From NCBI RefSeq assembly GCF_900090245.1, contig NZ_FMDN01000002.1, positions 434,001 to 498,000 on the forward strand: a stretch of 64,000 nucleotides of DNA. The letters run 5' to 3'. A program made the position numbers and the translations under genes. Position 1 is the first letter of the stretch, and every line of letters starts with the position of its first letter. Shown one piece after another: positions 31,414-39,965 of the stretch. The stretch comes from Micromonospora halophytica. Its GTDB lineage: Bacteria; Actinomycetota; Actinomycetes; Mycobacteriales; Micromonosporaceae. The notes below the pieces were generated by a model that was not told where the DNA came from, searched no databases, and saw nothing but the letters and a program-made list of their open reading frames with translations.

Positions 31414-32700
31414 ATGCTCGACATGGAGTTGATCCGGAAGGATCGCGAGGCGGTGGCCACCGCACTCGCGAAGCGTCTGGATCCCGCCGAGGTCAATCGG
31501 GTCCTGGACGAGGTCCAGCGGCTCGACCAGGAACGCCGTGCCCTGATCACCGAGATCGACGCCGAGCGGCAGCGCCGCAAGGCCGAGGCGCGGGCGTACG
31601 CGGCGGCCAAGCGCGCCGGCGCCGAGCCGGAGGTCTCCGCGCCGGAGGCCGGCCGGAAGCAGCTCGCGGAGCTGGAGTCCGAGCTGGACGAGGTGCAGTC
31701 CCGGCTGCGTACCACGATGAGCGAGCTGCCCAACCTGCCCGCCGACGACGTCGTCCCCGGCGGCAAGGAGGCCAACCGGGTGGTCCGGACCTTCGGTGCG
31801 CCGCCGGCCATCGAGAAGGTCCGCGACCACGTCGAGCTGAGCCGCGCGCTGGGCCTGGTCGACCACGAGCGGGGGGTCAAGCTCGGCGGCTCCGGCTTCT
31901 GGATGTACACCGGCCTCGGCGCCCGGCTGGAGTGGGCGCTGCTCAACTGGCTGATCGAGCAGAACATCGAGGCCGGCTACGAGTTCCTGCTCCCGCCGCA
32001 TCTGCTGCTGGACAGCGCCGGCTTCGCCGCCGGGCAGTTCCCGAAGTTCTACGACGACGTCTACCACCTGGACCGGGAGTCCGCGCCGCGTGGGCAGTTC
32101 CTGCTGCCCACCGCGGAGACGGCGATCCTCGGGGCGTACCAGGACGAGATCCTGGACACCGCGGCACTGCCGCTGAAGCGGTTCGCTTACACCCCCTGCT
32201 ACCGCCGTGAGGCGGCCGGTTCGCACTCCGACGAGCGCGGCACCGTACGGGGCCACCAGTTCAACAAGGTGGAGATCTTCCAGTTCACCCTGCCGGAGCA
32301 GGCGGACGCCGCGCTGGAGGCGATGGTCGGCCACGTGGAGAGCCTGGTCCAGAGGCTGGGCCTGCACCACCAGACCAGCCTGCTCGCGGCCGGCGACGCC
32401 AGCGCCGCGATGCGCAAGACGCTCGACATCGAGGTCTGGATGCCGAGCACCGGCAAGTACAAGGAGGTGTCGTCGGTCTCCTGGGGCGGCGACTACCAGG
32501 CTCGCCGGGCGGCCATCCGCTACCGCGAGCCGGGCGGCAAGCAGACCCGCTTCGTGCACACCCTCAACGGCTCGGCGCTGGCGACCAGCCGGCTCTTCCC
32601 GGCCATCCTGGAGCAGTTCCAGCAGCCCGACGGGTCGGTGCTGCTGCCCGAGGTGCTCCGCGACCGGCTGGGCACCGACCGGCTCACCCCGGTCCGCTGA
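31414..32700 (+). CDS. serS: Seryl-tRNA synthetase
   Basis: Charges tRNA-Ser with serine. The 428-aa class II enzyme has the N-terminal antiparallel coiled coil (about 25-110, DEVQRLDQERRALITEIDAE), motif 2 in CYRREAAGSHSDERGTVRGH with QFNKVEIF after it, and motif 3 in NGSALATSRLFPAILEQFQQ. Length is normal. GGAGG and GGAGC both lie upstream of the ATG; a second ATG follows three codons later. Motif 2 deviates from the usual FRSEAGSAG wording (here YRREAAGSHSDERG), as in a subset of actinobacterial enzymes. I see no T-box leader, only the inverted repeats. Confidence 0.95.
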   Translation: MLDMELIRKDREAVATALAKRLDPAEVNRVLDEVQRLDQERRALITEIDAERQRRKAEARAYAAAKRAGAEPEVSAPEAGRKQLAELESELDEVQSRLRTTMSELPNLPADDVVPGGKEANRVVRTFGAPPAIEKVRDHVELSRALGLVDHERGVKLGGSGFWMYTGLGARLEWALLNWLIEQNIEAGYEFLLPPHLLLDSAGFAAGQFPKFYDDVYHLDRESAPRGQFLLPTAETAILGAYQDEILDTAALPLKRFAYTPCYRREAAGSHSDERGTVRGHQFNKVEIFQFTLPEQADAALEAMVGHVESLVQRLGLHHQTSLLAAGDASAAMRKTLDIEVWMPSTGKYKEVSSVSWGGDYQARRAAIRYREPGGKQTRFVHTLNGSALATSRLFPAILEQFQQPDGSVLLPEVLRDRLGTDRLTPVR

Positions 32701-32716
32701 CCCACTGACCGAACGA

Positions 32717-32752
32717 CGACGGCGGGGGTCGGGCCACCCGATCCCCCGCCGT
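32717..32752 (+). terminator. Hairpin after serS
   Basis: GGCGGGGGTCGGG pairs with CCCGATCCCCCGCC across a short loop, with a one-base bulge, starting 17 bp after the serS stop. No T-run. Confidence 0.65.
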
Positions 32753-32787
32753 CCGTCCGGCGCCACCGCGAACAGCCGCGCCGGAGG

Positions 32788-33161
32788 TCAGCCGGCCAGT
32801 GCCGCGACCCGGCGGGTGAGGTCCTCGCCGTCGAGGAATCCCTGGTGGACCACCCTGCCGTCCAGAGCACCACCGGCTTCCCGGCCAGCTCCGCGGCGGA
32901 GAACGCCGTACCGTCGAGGGTCTTCGCGCTGAACCGCAGCGTGTCCGGCACCTGCACCGGGGCCGCCGGGGCGCCGCTCGCCGGGACGCCGGACGACAGC
33001 GGCGCGGCGGTGCCCACCGGAACCACGGCCTCGGTGGCCGACCGCGCCGGGTCGTCGCCGGCCGCGCAGCCGGCGGCGGCGAACAGGACACCGACCAGCA
33101 CGGCGGCGGCGAGCCGCCCGGGCGGTCGTCGGTCCGGCCGCTTCCTCCGGTACGACCGCAT
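32788..33161 (-). pseudogene. Thioredoxin-like lipoprotein gene with internal deletion
   Basis: From an ATG at 33159-33161 the frame gives a basic start, a lipobox (FAAAGC) and the beginning of a TlpA/DsbE-like domain (LRFSAKTLDGTAFSAAELAG, then KPVVLW). Just where the CxxC motif should follow, coding sense stops. In the next frame, directly after that point (about 32,855-32,863), the reverse strand reads GRVVHQGFLDGEDLTRRVAA and ends in a stop at 32788-32790, which is the normal C-terminal helix of the same family. The middle, about 90-100 residues including the redox cysteines, is gone and the ends are out of frame. A short repeat (CTGG) lies at the join. Confidence 0.75.
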
Positions 33162-33183
33162 CGGCGTCTCCTCTCGCTGGTGA

Positions 33184-34650
33184 CTACTTGGCGTCGACGA
33201 GTCGCAACGCCAGCTCGGGGCAGACCTTGACGGCCTTCATCGCGCCCTCCTTGAGCCAGGTCGGCACGGGGGTGGCGGGGAAGGCGGGGTATCCGTTGTG
33301 GTCGAGCCGGATGAAGTCGGGCACGACGTGCGCGCAGAGTCCGTGCCCGTCGCAGCGGGACCAGTCCAGGGTCAGCTTCTGCGGGTTGGCGTCGGGCGCG
33401 CCGGGCAGACCCATCACGCCCTTGACCCGCTTGCCGCAGCCCTCACCGGTGGTGTGCAGGCGCAGGTCCTCGGCGAACACCTCCATCGCGGACAGCGCGA
33501 ACCGGGACGTACCGTCGGGGTGGCTGCACGCGCCGCGACCCTTGACGTCGCCGGCGGCGGCCCGCACGACCTCCACCGGCGCGCTGCCGGAGACCGCCAG
33601 GTCGACGGCGCGGGCCAGGTCGGGCAGGCCCCGCTTGCACGGCCCGCACTGGCCGGCGGACTCCCCGGCCAGGTAGCGGACCACCTGCGCGGCCTCGCCG
33701 AGCGGGCAGGTGTCCCTGCCGAGCGGGAGGATGATGCCGGCGCCGAGGGTGCCGCCGACCATGGTCAGGCTCTTGCGGGAGACCTCCGCCCGGTCCGCCG
33801 CCTCCGGGGTGATCCAGCAGCCGTGGTAGCCGCCCAGCAGGATGCCCGGCCCGTCCGGCACCTCGCACAGGTCGAGGATCTCGCGCAGCGGGGTGCCGGC
33901 GGCGCACTCCACGACCGCCGGGCGCTCGGCCGCGCCGGTCACGGTGAGCAGCACGGTCCCGGGCTCGTCGTCGGTGCCGAGCGCCGCGTACTCGTACGGG
34001 CCGAGCCGGGCGGCGATGGCGACCTGGGCGTACGTCTCGGCGTTGGAGAGCAGGGTCGGCAGGTTCCGGACGCCGGAGTCGCTGGAGCGCTTCTTGGTGC
34101 CGGGCGGGATGTGCGGCAGCCCGTTGATGCCGTTGACCAGCGCGCCGCCCTCACCGGAGATGAACCGGTGCGGCACGGTGACGATGCTGGTCTCGACGGG
34201 CATCCGACGCTCGGCGAGGGCCTCGGTGAGCGAGTCCCGGCCGATCAGGTCGTCGGCGACGCAGAGCACGATCTCGTCGGCGTCCAGCGCGTACGCGGCC
34301 AGCGCCGCGCCGTCGAGGATCAGGTGCGGCGCGCGGGTGAGCAGCACCTTGTCCTTCCAGCTGGCCGGCTCGCCCTCGGAGGCGTTGACCACCACCACGG
34401 CGGGCAGGTCCTGCCGCTCACAGGACTCCAGCACCGCCTTGATCTTGCGGAAGAACGGGAACCCCGCGCCACCCTTGCCCTTGAGCTGGATGCTCTCGGC
34501 CAGCCGGAGCAGGTTGGCCGGTTCCATCGGGCCGATCGGGCCGTGCACCATCTCGTGCGCGACCAGGTCGAGCCGGCCGAACTCGGCGAACCCGGCGGTG
34601 AGCCGGGGCTCGCCGATGCAGGCCACCGGGGGGACCTTGGTCCGGCTCAC
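33184..34650 (-). CDS. NuoF-like flavo-iron-sulfur protein with C-terminal ferredoxin domain
   Basis: A 488-aa protein related to the 51-kDa NADH-oxidising subunit of complex I. Visible are the FMN/NAD region (LKGKGGAGFPFFRKIKAV, then VNASEGEPASWKDK), the SLBB region, and the 4Fe-4S site SAGQCGPCKRGLPDLAR with the fourth Cys in GACSH. A ferredoxin-like tail of about 65 residues begins near DWSRCDGHGLCAH and ends with VCPELAL, giving a C-x5-C...C-P pattern of a 3Fe-4S or modified cluster. The GTG start overlaps the stop of the upstream cytochrome gene by 4 bp. Together they probably pass electrons between NAD(P)H or a flavin and a membrane haem. Confidence 0.85.
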   Translation of the reverse strand: MSRTKVPPVACIGEPRLTAGFAEFGRLDLVAHEMVHGPIGPMEPANLLRLAESIQLKGKGGAGFPFFRKIKAVLESCERQDLPAVVVVNASEGEPASWKDKVLLTRAPHLILDGAALAAYALDADEIVLCVADDLIGRDSLTEALAERRMPVETSIVTVPHRFISGEGGALVNGINGLPHIPPGTKKRSSDSGVRNLPTLLSNAETYAQVAIAARLGPYEYAALGTDDEPGTVLLTVTGAAERPAVVECAAGTPLREILDLCEVPDGPGILLGGYHGCWITPEAADRAEVSRKSLTMVGGTLGAGIILPLGRDTCPLGEAAQVVRYLAGESAGQCGPCKRGLPDLARAVDLAVSGSAPVEVVRAAAGDVKGRGACSHPDGTSRFALSAMEVFAEDLRLHTTGEGCGKRVKGVMGLPGAPDANPQKLTLDWSRCDGHGLCAHVVPDFIRLDHNGYPAFPATPVPTWLKEGAMKAVKVCPELALRLVDAK

Positions 34651-36314
34651 TTGGCCTCACCCCGCAGCCCCGCCCAGTACGCCCCGTCCACCTCGGCCGC
34701 GTTGGCCCGGCGTCCCCGCCGGCCCCGGCCCTCGCCGGAGGACCGCATCTTCCGGCGGGAGGCCAGGTCGACCAGGGTGGGGGTGTCGTCGACGGGCAGG
34801 TCGTCCCCGGCGTACCGGGCCGGCGGGCGCCAGTAGTCCGGCTCCTCCGGCACGTCGTCGTCGACGCTGTGCCGGCCGGCGCCGCTGCGCGGGGTCGCGG
34901 AGATCGGCTCGGCCGAGACCGGCGAGGTGGCCTCCCAGCGGCGCGGACTGTCCCAGGGCTCCTCGGGCTCGTCGGTGCGCGAGCGGGGCGGCGCGGAGTA
35001 GCGGACGACAAGGTCGTCGTCGCGCCGCGCGCGCCGACCGGTCGACACCGGACGCACGTCCTCGTCGTCGCGCCGCGCCCGCCGGCCCGTGGACACCGGA
35101 CGCACGTCCTCGTCGTCGCGCCGCGCCCGCCGACCCGTGGACACCGGACGCACGTCCTCCTCGTAGCGGGACCGCCGGCCGCCGGAGACGGGGGCGACGT
35201 CCTCCTCGCCCCGGCGGCGGCCGGAACGCTCCTCGTCCCGCCGACGCTCGGTGCGGTCGCCGGAGCGGCGGGCGGCCGGTTCCAGGCCGCGCTCCCGGCG
35301 CCGCGGCTCCGGCTCCTCGACCTCGCGGCGGAACCGGCCGGCGCGGACCGGCTCGCGCAGGGTGCCCGGCTCGGGCACCACCGGCACGGTGAACCGGTCG
35401 GGGTCGCGCCGCCGGGCAGCCGCGCCCGACGGACCCCACGAGCCGGCGGCGGTGGTCTCCGCCCAGCCGCCCCGGGCACCCCGGCTCTCCTCCTCCGCCT
35501 CGCCCTTCCTGCGGCCGAGCCCGCCGAGCAGCGTGCGGGCCGTGCCGTCCTCGCTGCCCTTGCCGGTCATCGCCGCGTTCAGGGCGGCGGCCTGGTGCTG
35601 TTCCCGGCTGCGCCTGCCGAGGTACAGCGAGAACCGGACCAGCAGCGCGATCACCACGAGCAGCACGCAGGCCAGGTAGCTGAGGGTCACCCAGGACTTG
35701 GCGGCACGACCGGCGTTGAGGCCGTGGACCAGCGCGAAGGGCCAGGACACGTACGCCATCGAGTGCAGTGCGCGCCAGAACCACTTCGGCCCGGCCCCGG
35801 CGAAGCGGACCCGGACGATGCCCGTCCACAGCACGCTGACCATGAGGAACGCCGCGACGGTGCCGAGGCCGACGTAGAGGCCGGAGCCGCCGATGAACGG
35901 CACCACGGCGTCGGTGGGGCCGGCCCGGCCGATCGAGATCTTGGTGATGATGTGGAAGCCCAGTCCGGCGACGCCGAGGATGCCGGTGGCCCGGTGCGCG
36001 GACTGCAGCAGCACCCGGTGCGGGATCTGCAGCACGAGCCGGTCGGTGGCGAGCAGTCCCATCATGACGGTGAGGCTGAGCGAGACCAGGGCCACCACTC
36101 CGGCGAAGAACTCCGTGAAGACGAAGCCGTAGGCGTACATGGCGCCGCCGTTGCCGGACATCTCGACACCCGCCCACAGCATGCCGAGGGCGGAGGCGGC
36201 CATCAGTGCCATCGCGGACTTCGACACGGTGCGGACACCACGGCTGCTGGTGGTGGTCCGGACGGTCGCCGCCTTCTGGTTCTGCCTTGCCCGGGCCATC
36301 TGCTCCTCGATCAT
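34647..36314 (-). CDS. Ferric-reductase-like cytochrome b membrane protein with long disordered repeat tail
   Basis: A 555-aa protein. The first about 230 residues form six membrane segments with paired His typical of haem b in ferric reductases: HRATGILG and FHIITK in one helix region, HSMAYV and VHGLN in another. The remaining 320 residues are charged, Arg/Asp/Pro-rich and look disordered, with three exact copies of a 16-residue unit (DVRPVSTGRRARRDDE) and a fourth diverged copy. ATG at 36312-36314 begins MIEEQMARARQNQ. It is the first gene of a two-gene operon with the NuoF-like protein. Confidence 0.82.
   Translation of the reverse strand: MIEEQMARARQNQKAATVRTTTSSRGVRTVSKSAMALMAASALGMLWAGVEMSGNGGAMYAYGFVFTEFFAGVVALVSLSLTVMMGLLATDRLVLQIPHRVLLQSAHRATGILGVAGLGFHIITKISIGRAGPTDAVVPFIGGSGLYVGLGTVAAFLMVSVLWTGIVRVRFAGAGPKWFWRALHSMAYVSWPFALVHGLNAGRAAKSWVTLSYLACVLLVVIALLVRFSLYLGRRSREQHQAAALNAAMTGKGSEDGTARTLLGGLGRRKGEAEEESRGARGGWAETTAAGSWGPSGAAARRRDPDRFTVPVVPEPGTLREPVRAGRFRREVEEPEPRRRERGLEPAARRSGDRTERRRDEERSGRRRGEEDVAPVSGGRRSRYEEDVRPVSTGRRARRDDEDVRPVSTGRRARRDDEDVRPVSTGRRARRDDDLVVRYSAPPRSRTDEPEEPWDSPRRWEATSPVSAEPISATPRSGAGRHSVDDDVPEEPDYWRPPARYAGDDLPVDDTPTLVDLASRRKMRSSGEGRGRRGRRANAAEVDGAYWAGLRGEAK
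35013..35208. repeat. 48-bp in-frame tandem repeat, 3 near-identical copies plus 1 diverged
   Basis: Within the cytochrome gene the unit GACACCGGACGCACGTCCTC plus 28 more bases recurs every 48 bp from about 35013 to 35160, with one diverged copy to 35208. The unit encodes 16 residues (see the gene), so gains or losses keep the frame. Copies differ by only one or two bases, showing recent duplication. Confidence 0.85.
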
Positions 36315-36474
36315 GTCTCACGGCGACGCCGCCACCGGCCGACCTGCTCCTTCATCCAGTACGGACGTCCGGCGCGTACGGATCAGTGCGGGTGTCGAAT
36401 TTCTCGCGGGATTCTTCGAACCACCGCGGCCCGGAGCGCGTGTAGCGCCCTGCGCAACGACACATGTCCATCCG

Positions 36475-36504
36475 TTGACAGTTCTTGCAACACGCTTGTA
36501 ACCT
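36475..36504 (+). promoter_or_regulatory. Amylase promoter overlapped by a TTGCA-type operator
   Basis: TTGACA (36475-36480) and TAACCT (36499-36504) are separated by 18 bp, a near-consensus housekeeping promoter. The spacer and -10 region carry TTCTTGCAACACGCTTGTAA (36482-36501), two TTGCAA-like half sites. A reverse-oriented CGCAAGAA lies near 36527. The same motif recurs at the other two starch genes of this window. Confidence 0.65.
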
Positions 36505-36591
36505 TGCCGAAAATTTCAGCACGGCTCGCAAGAAGTCGTCAGCTGAGCCCTCCCCCGCGCTGCCACCATCCCCCGACCCCCAGGAGCACCG

Positions 36592-38037
36592 ATGCATCGT
36601 CGTCGATACCGATCGGCGCTTGTCGCCCTCGGCGCGCTCGCCAGCCTGCTCGTACCCACCGTCGTCGCGGCACCCCCGGCCGCCGCGGCGCCGTCCGGCA
36701 CGAAGACCGTCATCGCCAACCTCTTCGAGTGGAACTGGCCCTCGGTGGCCAGCGAGTGCACCAACGTGCTCGGCCCGAAGGGCTACGGCTACGTCCAGGT
36801 GTCACCGCCCCAGGAGCACGTCCGGGGCAACCAGTGGTGGGTGGCGTACCAGCCGGTCAGCTACCGGATCGAGTCCCGCAAGGGCACCCGGGCGCAGTTC
36901 CAGTCCATGGTGAACACCTGCCACGCCGCAGGTGTGAAGGTCATCGTCGACACGGTGATCAACCACATGTCCGGCCAGGACGCGGGCGGCACCGGCTGGG
37001 CCGGCTCGTCGTACGGGCACTACAACTACCCGGGCATCTACCAGTCGCAGGACTTCCACTACTGCGGCACCTCCGGCAACGAGATCACCAGCTACTACGA
37101 CCGCTGGCAGGTGCAGAACTGCGAGCTGGTCAACCTCTCCGACCTCAAGACCGAGTCGGACTACGTGCGGTCGCGGATCGCGGCGTACATGAACGACCTG
37201 CTCTCCCTCGGCGTGGACGGCTTCCGGCTGGACGCCAGCAAGCACATGCCGGCCGCCGACATCGCCGCCATCAAGGGCAAGCTCTCCCGGTCGGCGTACA
37301 TCGTGCAGGAGGTCATCTACGGCGCCGGCGAGCCGATCGGCCCGGGTGAGTACACCGGCAACGGCGACGTGCACGAGTTCCGGTACGGCAAGGACCTCGC
37401 CCGGATGTTCAACAACGAGCGCCTGGCGTACCTGAGGAACTTCGGCGAGGCGTGGGGCTACCTGCCCAACAGCAAGGCGGCCGTCTTCGTGGACAACCAC
37501 GACACCCAGCGCGACGTGGGCGGGGTGCTGACGTACAAGAACGGCCGCACCTACGCCCTGGCCAACGCCTTCATGCTGGCCTGGCCGTACGGCTCCAAGA
37601 CGGTCCAGTCCAGCTACACCTTCAGCAACCGGGACGCCGGCCCGCCCTCGGACGCCAACAACAAGACCTTGAACACCACCTGCTTCTCCGGCTGGGAGTG
37701 CGAGCACCGCTGGCAGGTCATCGCCAACATGGTCGGCTTCCACAACGCCACCCAGGGCGCCGGCGTCAGCAACTGGTACGACAACGGCTACCAGCACATC
37801 GCCTTCAGCCGGACCGGCAAGGGCTACCTGAGCGTCAACGACGAGAACTTCGCGATCAACGGCCGGTCCTACTACGCCGGGCTGCCGGCGGGCCGTTACT
37901 GCGACGTCATCCACGGCACCTTCAGCAACGGCTCGTGCAGCGGACCGGTGATCACCGTGGACTCCGCCGGCTGGTTCGCCGCCAACATCCCGGCGCACGA
38001 CGCGGTCGCCATCCACGTGGGCGCCAAGCTGTCCTGA
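36592..38037 (+). CDS. Secreted alpha-amylase, GH13, without starch-binding domain
   Basis: Hydrolyses internal alpha-1,4 bonds in starch. The 481-aa protein begins with a signal peptide (about 1-33, MHRRRYRSALVALGALASLL, cleaved near AAA-APSG). The GH13 barrel motifs are complete: TVINHM, the nucleophile Asp at about 214 (GFRLDASKH), the acid Glu at about 240 (IVQEVIY) and the Asp of FVDNHD at about 303. The ending is the usual domain C. It belongs to the actinobacterial (GH13_32) group. It has no CBM20, unlike the longer amylase at 52500. GGAGCACCG precedes the ATG. Confidence 0.93.
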   Translation: MHRRRYRSALVALGALASLLVPTVVAAPPAAAAPSGTKTVIANLFEWNWPSVASECTNVLGPKGYGYVQVSPPQEHVRGNQWWVAYQPVSYRIESRKGTRAQFQSMVNTCHAAGVKVIVDTVINHMSGQDAGGTGWAGSSYGHYNYPGIYQSQDFHYCGTSGNEITSYYDRWQVQNCELVNLSDLKTESDYVRSRIAAYMNDLLSLGVDGFRLDASKHMPAADIAAIKGKLSRSAYIVQEVIYGAGEPIGPGEYTGNGDVHEFRYGKDLARMFNNERLAYLRNFGEAWGYLPNSKAAVFVDNHDTQRDVGGVLTYKNGRTYALANAFMLAWPYGSKTVQSSYTFSNRDAGPPSDANNKTLNTTCFSGWECEHRWQVIANMVGFHNATQGAGVSNWYDNGYQHIAFSRTGKGYLSVNDENFAINGRSYYAGLPAGRYCDVIHGTFSNGSCSGPVITVDSAGWFAANIPAHDAVAIHVGAKLS

Positions 38038-38054
38038 CCCAGCCGGCACCCGCA

Positions 38055-38098
38055 CCAGGGGCCTCGTCCGACGGATTCTCCTCGGGCGGGGCCCCTGG
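38055..38098 (+). terminator. Hairpin after the amylase gene
   Basis: CCAGGGGCC (38055-38063) pairs perfectly with 38090-38098 around a 26-nt loop containing GGATTC. It ends about 15 bp before the next -10 element. Confidence 0.6.
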
Positions 38099-38112
38099 CC
38101 CTTTCGGTGCTC

Positions 38113-38125
38113 TAGAGTAGTTTTG
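38113..38125 (+). promoter_or_regulatory. -10 element placed for a leaderless transcript
   Basis: TAGAGT (38113-38118) ends six bases before the GTG start codon of the L,D-transpeptidase at 38125, so transcription would begin at or next to that codon. No Shine-Dalgarno sequence is present in the intervening AGTTTT. No good -35 is visible. Confidence 0.5.
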
Positions 38126-39048
38126 TGCTGTTTGACCGTTTGACCTCCCGCTTCGGCGTCGGCCCGCTGGCCACCGCGTTCGGCGTACCGGCGCTGCTCG
38201 CGCTCGCCCTGCTGGTCAACTCGGCGCTGCACCACGACGGCGTGTCCCCGCCGGCCGCCCTCGCCCTGCCACCGACGGCCGCACCGCCCACTGCGACCAC
38301 CCCGACGACCGCACCACCGGCCGACGAGCCGGTGCCGGTGGCCGGTCCGGTGCCCGCCGGGCTCCCCGTGGTCGACTACGACCCCGCCCCCGCCGGATTC
38401 CCCGCCGACCCGCACCCGCACGACACCACGCCGCTGACCGAGGGCCTGTCACCGGCCCGGCGGATCGCCGCGTACGACGCACCGGGCGGGCGGCCGATCG
38501 CCCTGCTCGCCCCGACCATCAGCGGCGTCGAACTCACCATGCCGGTGGTCCAGCGCCGCGCCGGTTGGACGGCGGTGCTGCTCCCCTCGGCCAACCGGCG
38601 CATCGCCTGGCTCCCCGAGGGCGGCTGGAGCACCGTGGTGTTACGCGACCAGATCGTGGTGGAACGCCGGCCGCACCGGCTGACCTGGTACCGGCACGGC
38701 GAGCCGGTGCACTCCTGGCCGGTCGCCCTCGGCAAGCCGGGGCAGCTCACGCCGCTGGGCCGTACCTTCGTCCTCGGTCGCACTCCCCCGCCCCAGGACG
38801 TCTACGGCGGGGTCGACATCTTCGCCCTCGGCGCGATCCCCGACGACCCGGAGGCGGTGCCGACCGGCCTGCGCGGCGCGCACATCGGCCTGCACAGCTG
38901 GTACGACGACGCCACCCTCGGCCGGAACGTCACCAACGGCTGCATCCGGCTGACCCGCAGCGCCCAGCGCAAGCTCCTCGACGAGGTCCCGTCGGGCACC
39001 CCGCTGGTCGTCGTCGACCAGCTACCCACCCCGCCCGCCACTGCCTGA
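38125..39048 (+). CDS. L,D-transpeptidase (YkuD domain)
   Basis: A 307-aa membrane-anchored cell-wall cross-linking enzyme or lipoprotein/peptide-linking relative. A signal anchor (LATAFGVPALLALALLVNSA) is followed by a Pro/Thr-rich linker and a SH3-like segment. The YkuD catalytic motif is complete: HIGLHSW, then TNGCIRLT with the nucleophile Cys. It makes 3-3 cross-links between diaminopimelic residues in actinobacterial walls. The frame begins at GTG 38125; the promoter arrangement suggests a leaderless mRNA. It stands between the amylase and two reverse-strand small genes. Confidence 0.9.
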   Translation: MLFDRLTSRFGVGPLATAFGVPALLALALLVNSALHHDGVSPPAALALPPTAAPPTATTPTTAPPADEPVPVAGPVPAGLPVVDYDPAPAGFPADPHPHDTTPLTEGLSPARRIAAYDAPGGRPIALLAPTISGVELTMPVVQRRAGWTAVLLPSANRRIAWLPEGGWSTVVLRDQIVVERRPHRLTWYRHGEPVHSWPVALGKPGQLTPLGRTFVLGRTPPPQDVYGGVDIFALGAIPDDPEAVPTGLRGAHIGLHSWYDDATLGRNVTNGCIRLTRSAQRKLLDEVPSGTPLVVVDQLPTPPATA

Positions 39049-39058
39049 GCACGCGCGG

Positions 39059-39313
39059 TCACCGCCAGCGGAAACGTCGGGAACAGCCGCCGTCGTGCTC
39101 GGGTCGCAGCAGGCAGCGCAGGCCCCCGGGCATCATCCGGTCGCAGAAGGCCCAGTGGCGTACGTTCTGGTCGTCCTCGGCCGAGACGGTGGTGCCGCCG
39201 GGCTCGGTCTGCGGCAGGACGTGCGTCCAGTGCGCGACCACCCGGGCCAGCCGCTGGGCGGAGAGCAGGTCGTTGGCGACCACCGGCAGGTGGATGACCC
39301 AACGTTCGCTCAC
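39059..39313 (-). CDS. Small hypothetical protein
   Basis: An 84-aa protein from the GTG at 39311-39313, which overlaps the stop of the upstream DivIVA-like gene as GTGA. The middle contains LLSAQRLARVVAHWTHVLPQ and an odd C-terminal pair of Cys (WAFCDRM, RCLLRPEHDGGC), possibly metal-binding (Cys/His). No family recognised. The coupling suggests joint function with the DivIVA-like protein. Confidence 0.72.
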   Translation of the reverse strand: MSERWVIHLPVVANDLLSAQRLARVVAHWTHVLPQTEPGGTTVSAEDDQNVRHWAFCDRMMPGGLRCLLRPEHDGGCSRRFRWR

Positions 39314-39624
39314 CGGTCGCACCCCCGCTCGTTGCGGGCCCGGGCCTGCTCGGACTGCCAGCGGCGCAGCGCGTCCTTGACCCGCTCGGTCTCCCGGCGA
39401 CTCTGGGCGAGCGCGTCGTAGACGACGGCCAGGTCCCCGGCCACCCGGTCGAGGAACTCCTCCACCTCACCCGGGTCGAGCCCACGCCGGCCGAGCGGGG
39501 TCGGCCGGAACCGGCGCTCGCGCACCTGCCAGGGCCGCAACGGATGGTAGGACGCCGAGCGGTAGCAGGTCGGCCCGAGGACCGACCGCTGGCGACGCCG
39601 GGCACGCCGGAAGAACACGCGCAT
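39310..39624 (-). CDS. DivIVA-domain protein (short)
   Basis: A 104-aa protein. The segment RERRFRPTPLGRRGLDPGEV and the following EEFLDRVAGDLAVVYDALAQ match the DivIVA N-terminal domain and helix, which marks membrane curvature and recruits polarity or septation partners. The N-terminus (MRVFFRRARRRQ) is basic and the C-terminus a short coiled coil. It is shorter than Wag31/DivIVA (about 260 aa) and is not the main polar-growth protein. It is coupled to the following 84-aa gene. Confidence 0.78.
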   Translation of the reverse strand: MRVFFRRARRRQRSVLGPTCYRSASYHPLRPWQVRERRFRPTPLGRRGLDPGEVEEFLDRVAGDLAVVYDALAQSRRETERVKDALRRWQSEQARARNERGCDR

Positions 39625-39965
39625 GACAGGACCTGCCTCTCACCGTCGAGATCGAACTGTGGAAGGGGCGGGCCCACCGACCCGCCCCCGCACCGACGGA
39701 CCCACCCCGGCACCTACCACCGCAGCCTTCGATCGGCGGTACGGCAGCAGGGCACACATGGCCGCTGAGCAGTACGAACTCCACAGTGGCCGCAGAGGCA
39801 GTCAAGCACCGCATCTAGTCAAATGCAACGTCTAAGAAACGCTGACGTATATGGGGCTAGCACTCGTGATAGAACTCAGCGTGACGTGTCTATTGTTTCT
39901 GATACGACCGAGGCGTTTAATTGGACAGTCGCGTGCCCACCACGACCTGACCATCGGAGGCAGGG
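39625..39965. other. Divergent promoter region with symmetric arms
   Basis: The 341-bp gap between the DivIVA-like and XRE genes is AT-richer toward the right. AGAAACGCTGA near 39835 has mirrored partners: TCAGCGT near 39879 and GTTTCT near 39896. These form nested 6-7-bp inverted arms about 60 bp apart that may be regulator sites. No gene fits; a short forward frame near 39851 lacks a start signal. Confidence 0.5.

Noticed and set aside
39625-39965. Transfer-RNA or small RNA gene in the gap
   Set aside because: No tRNA-like TPsiC or acceptor pattern; only short inverted arms, better explained as regulator sites.
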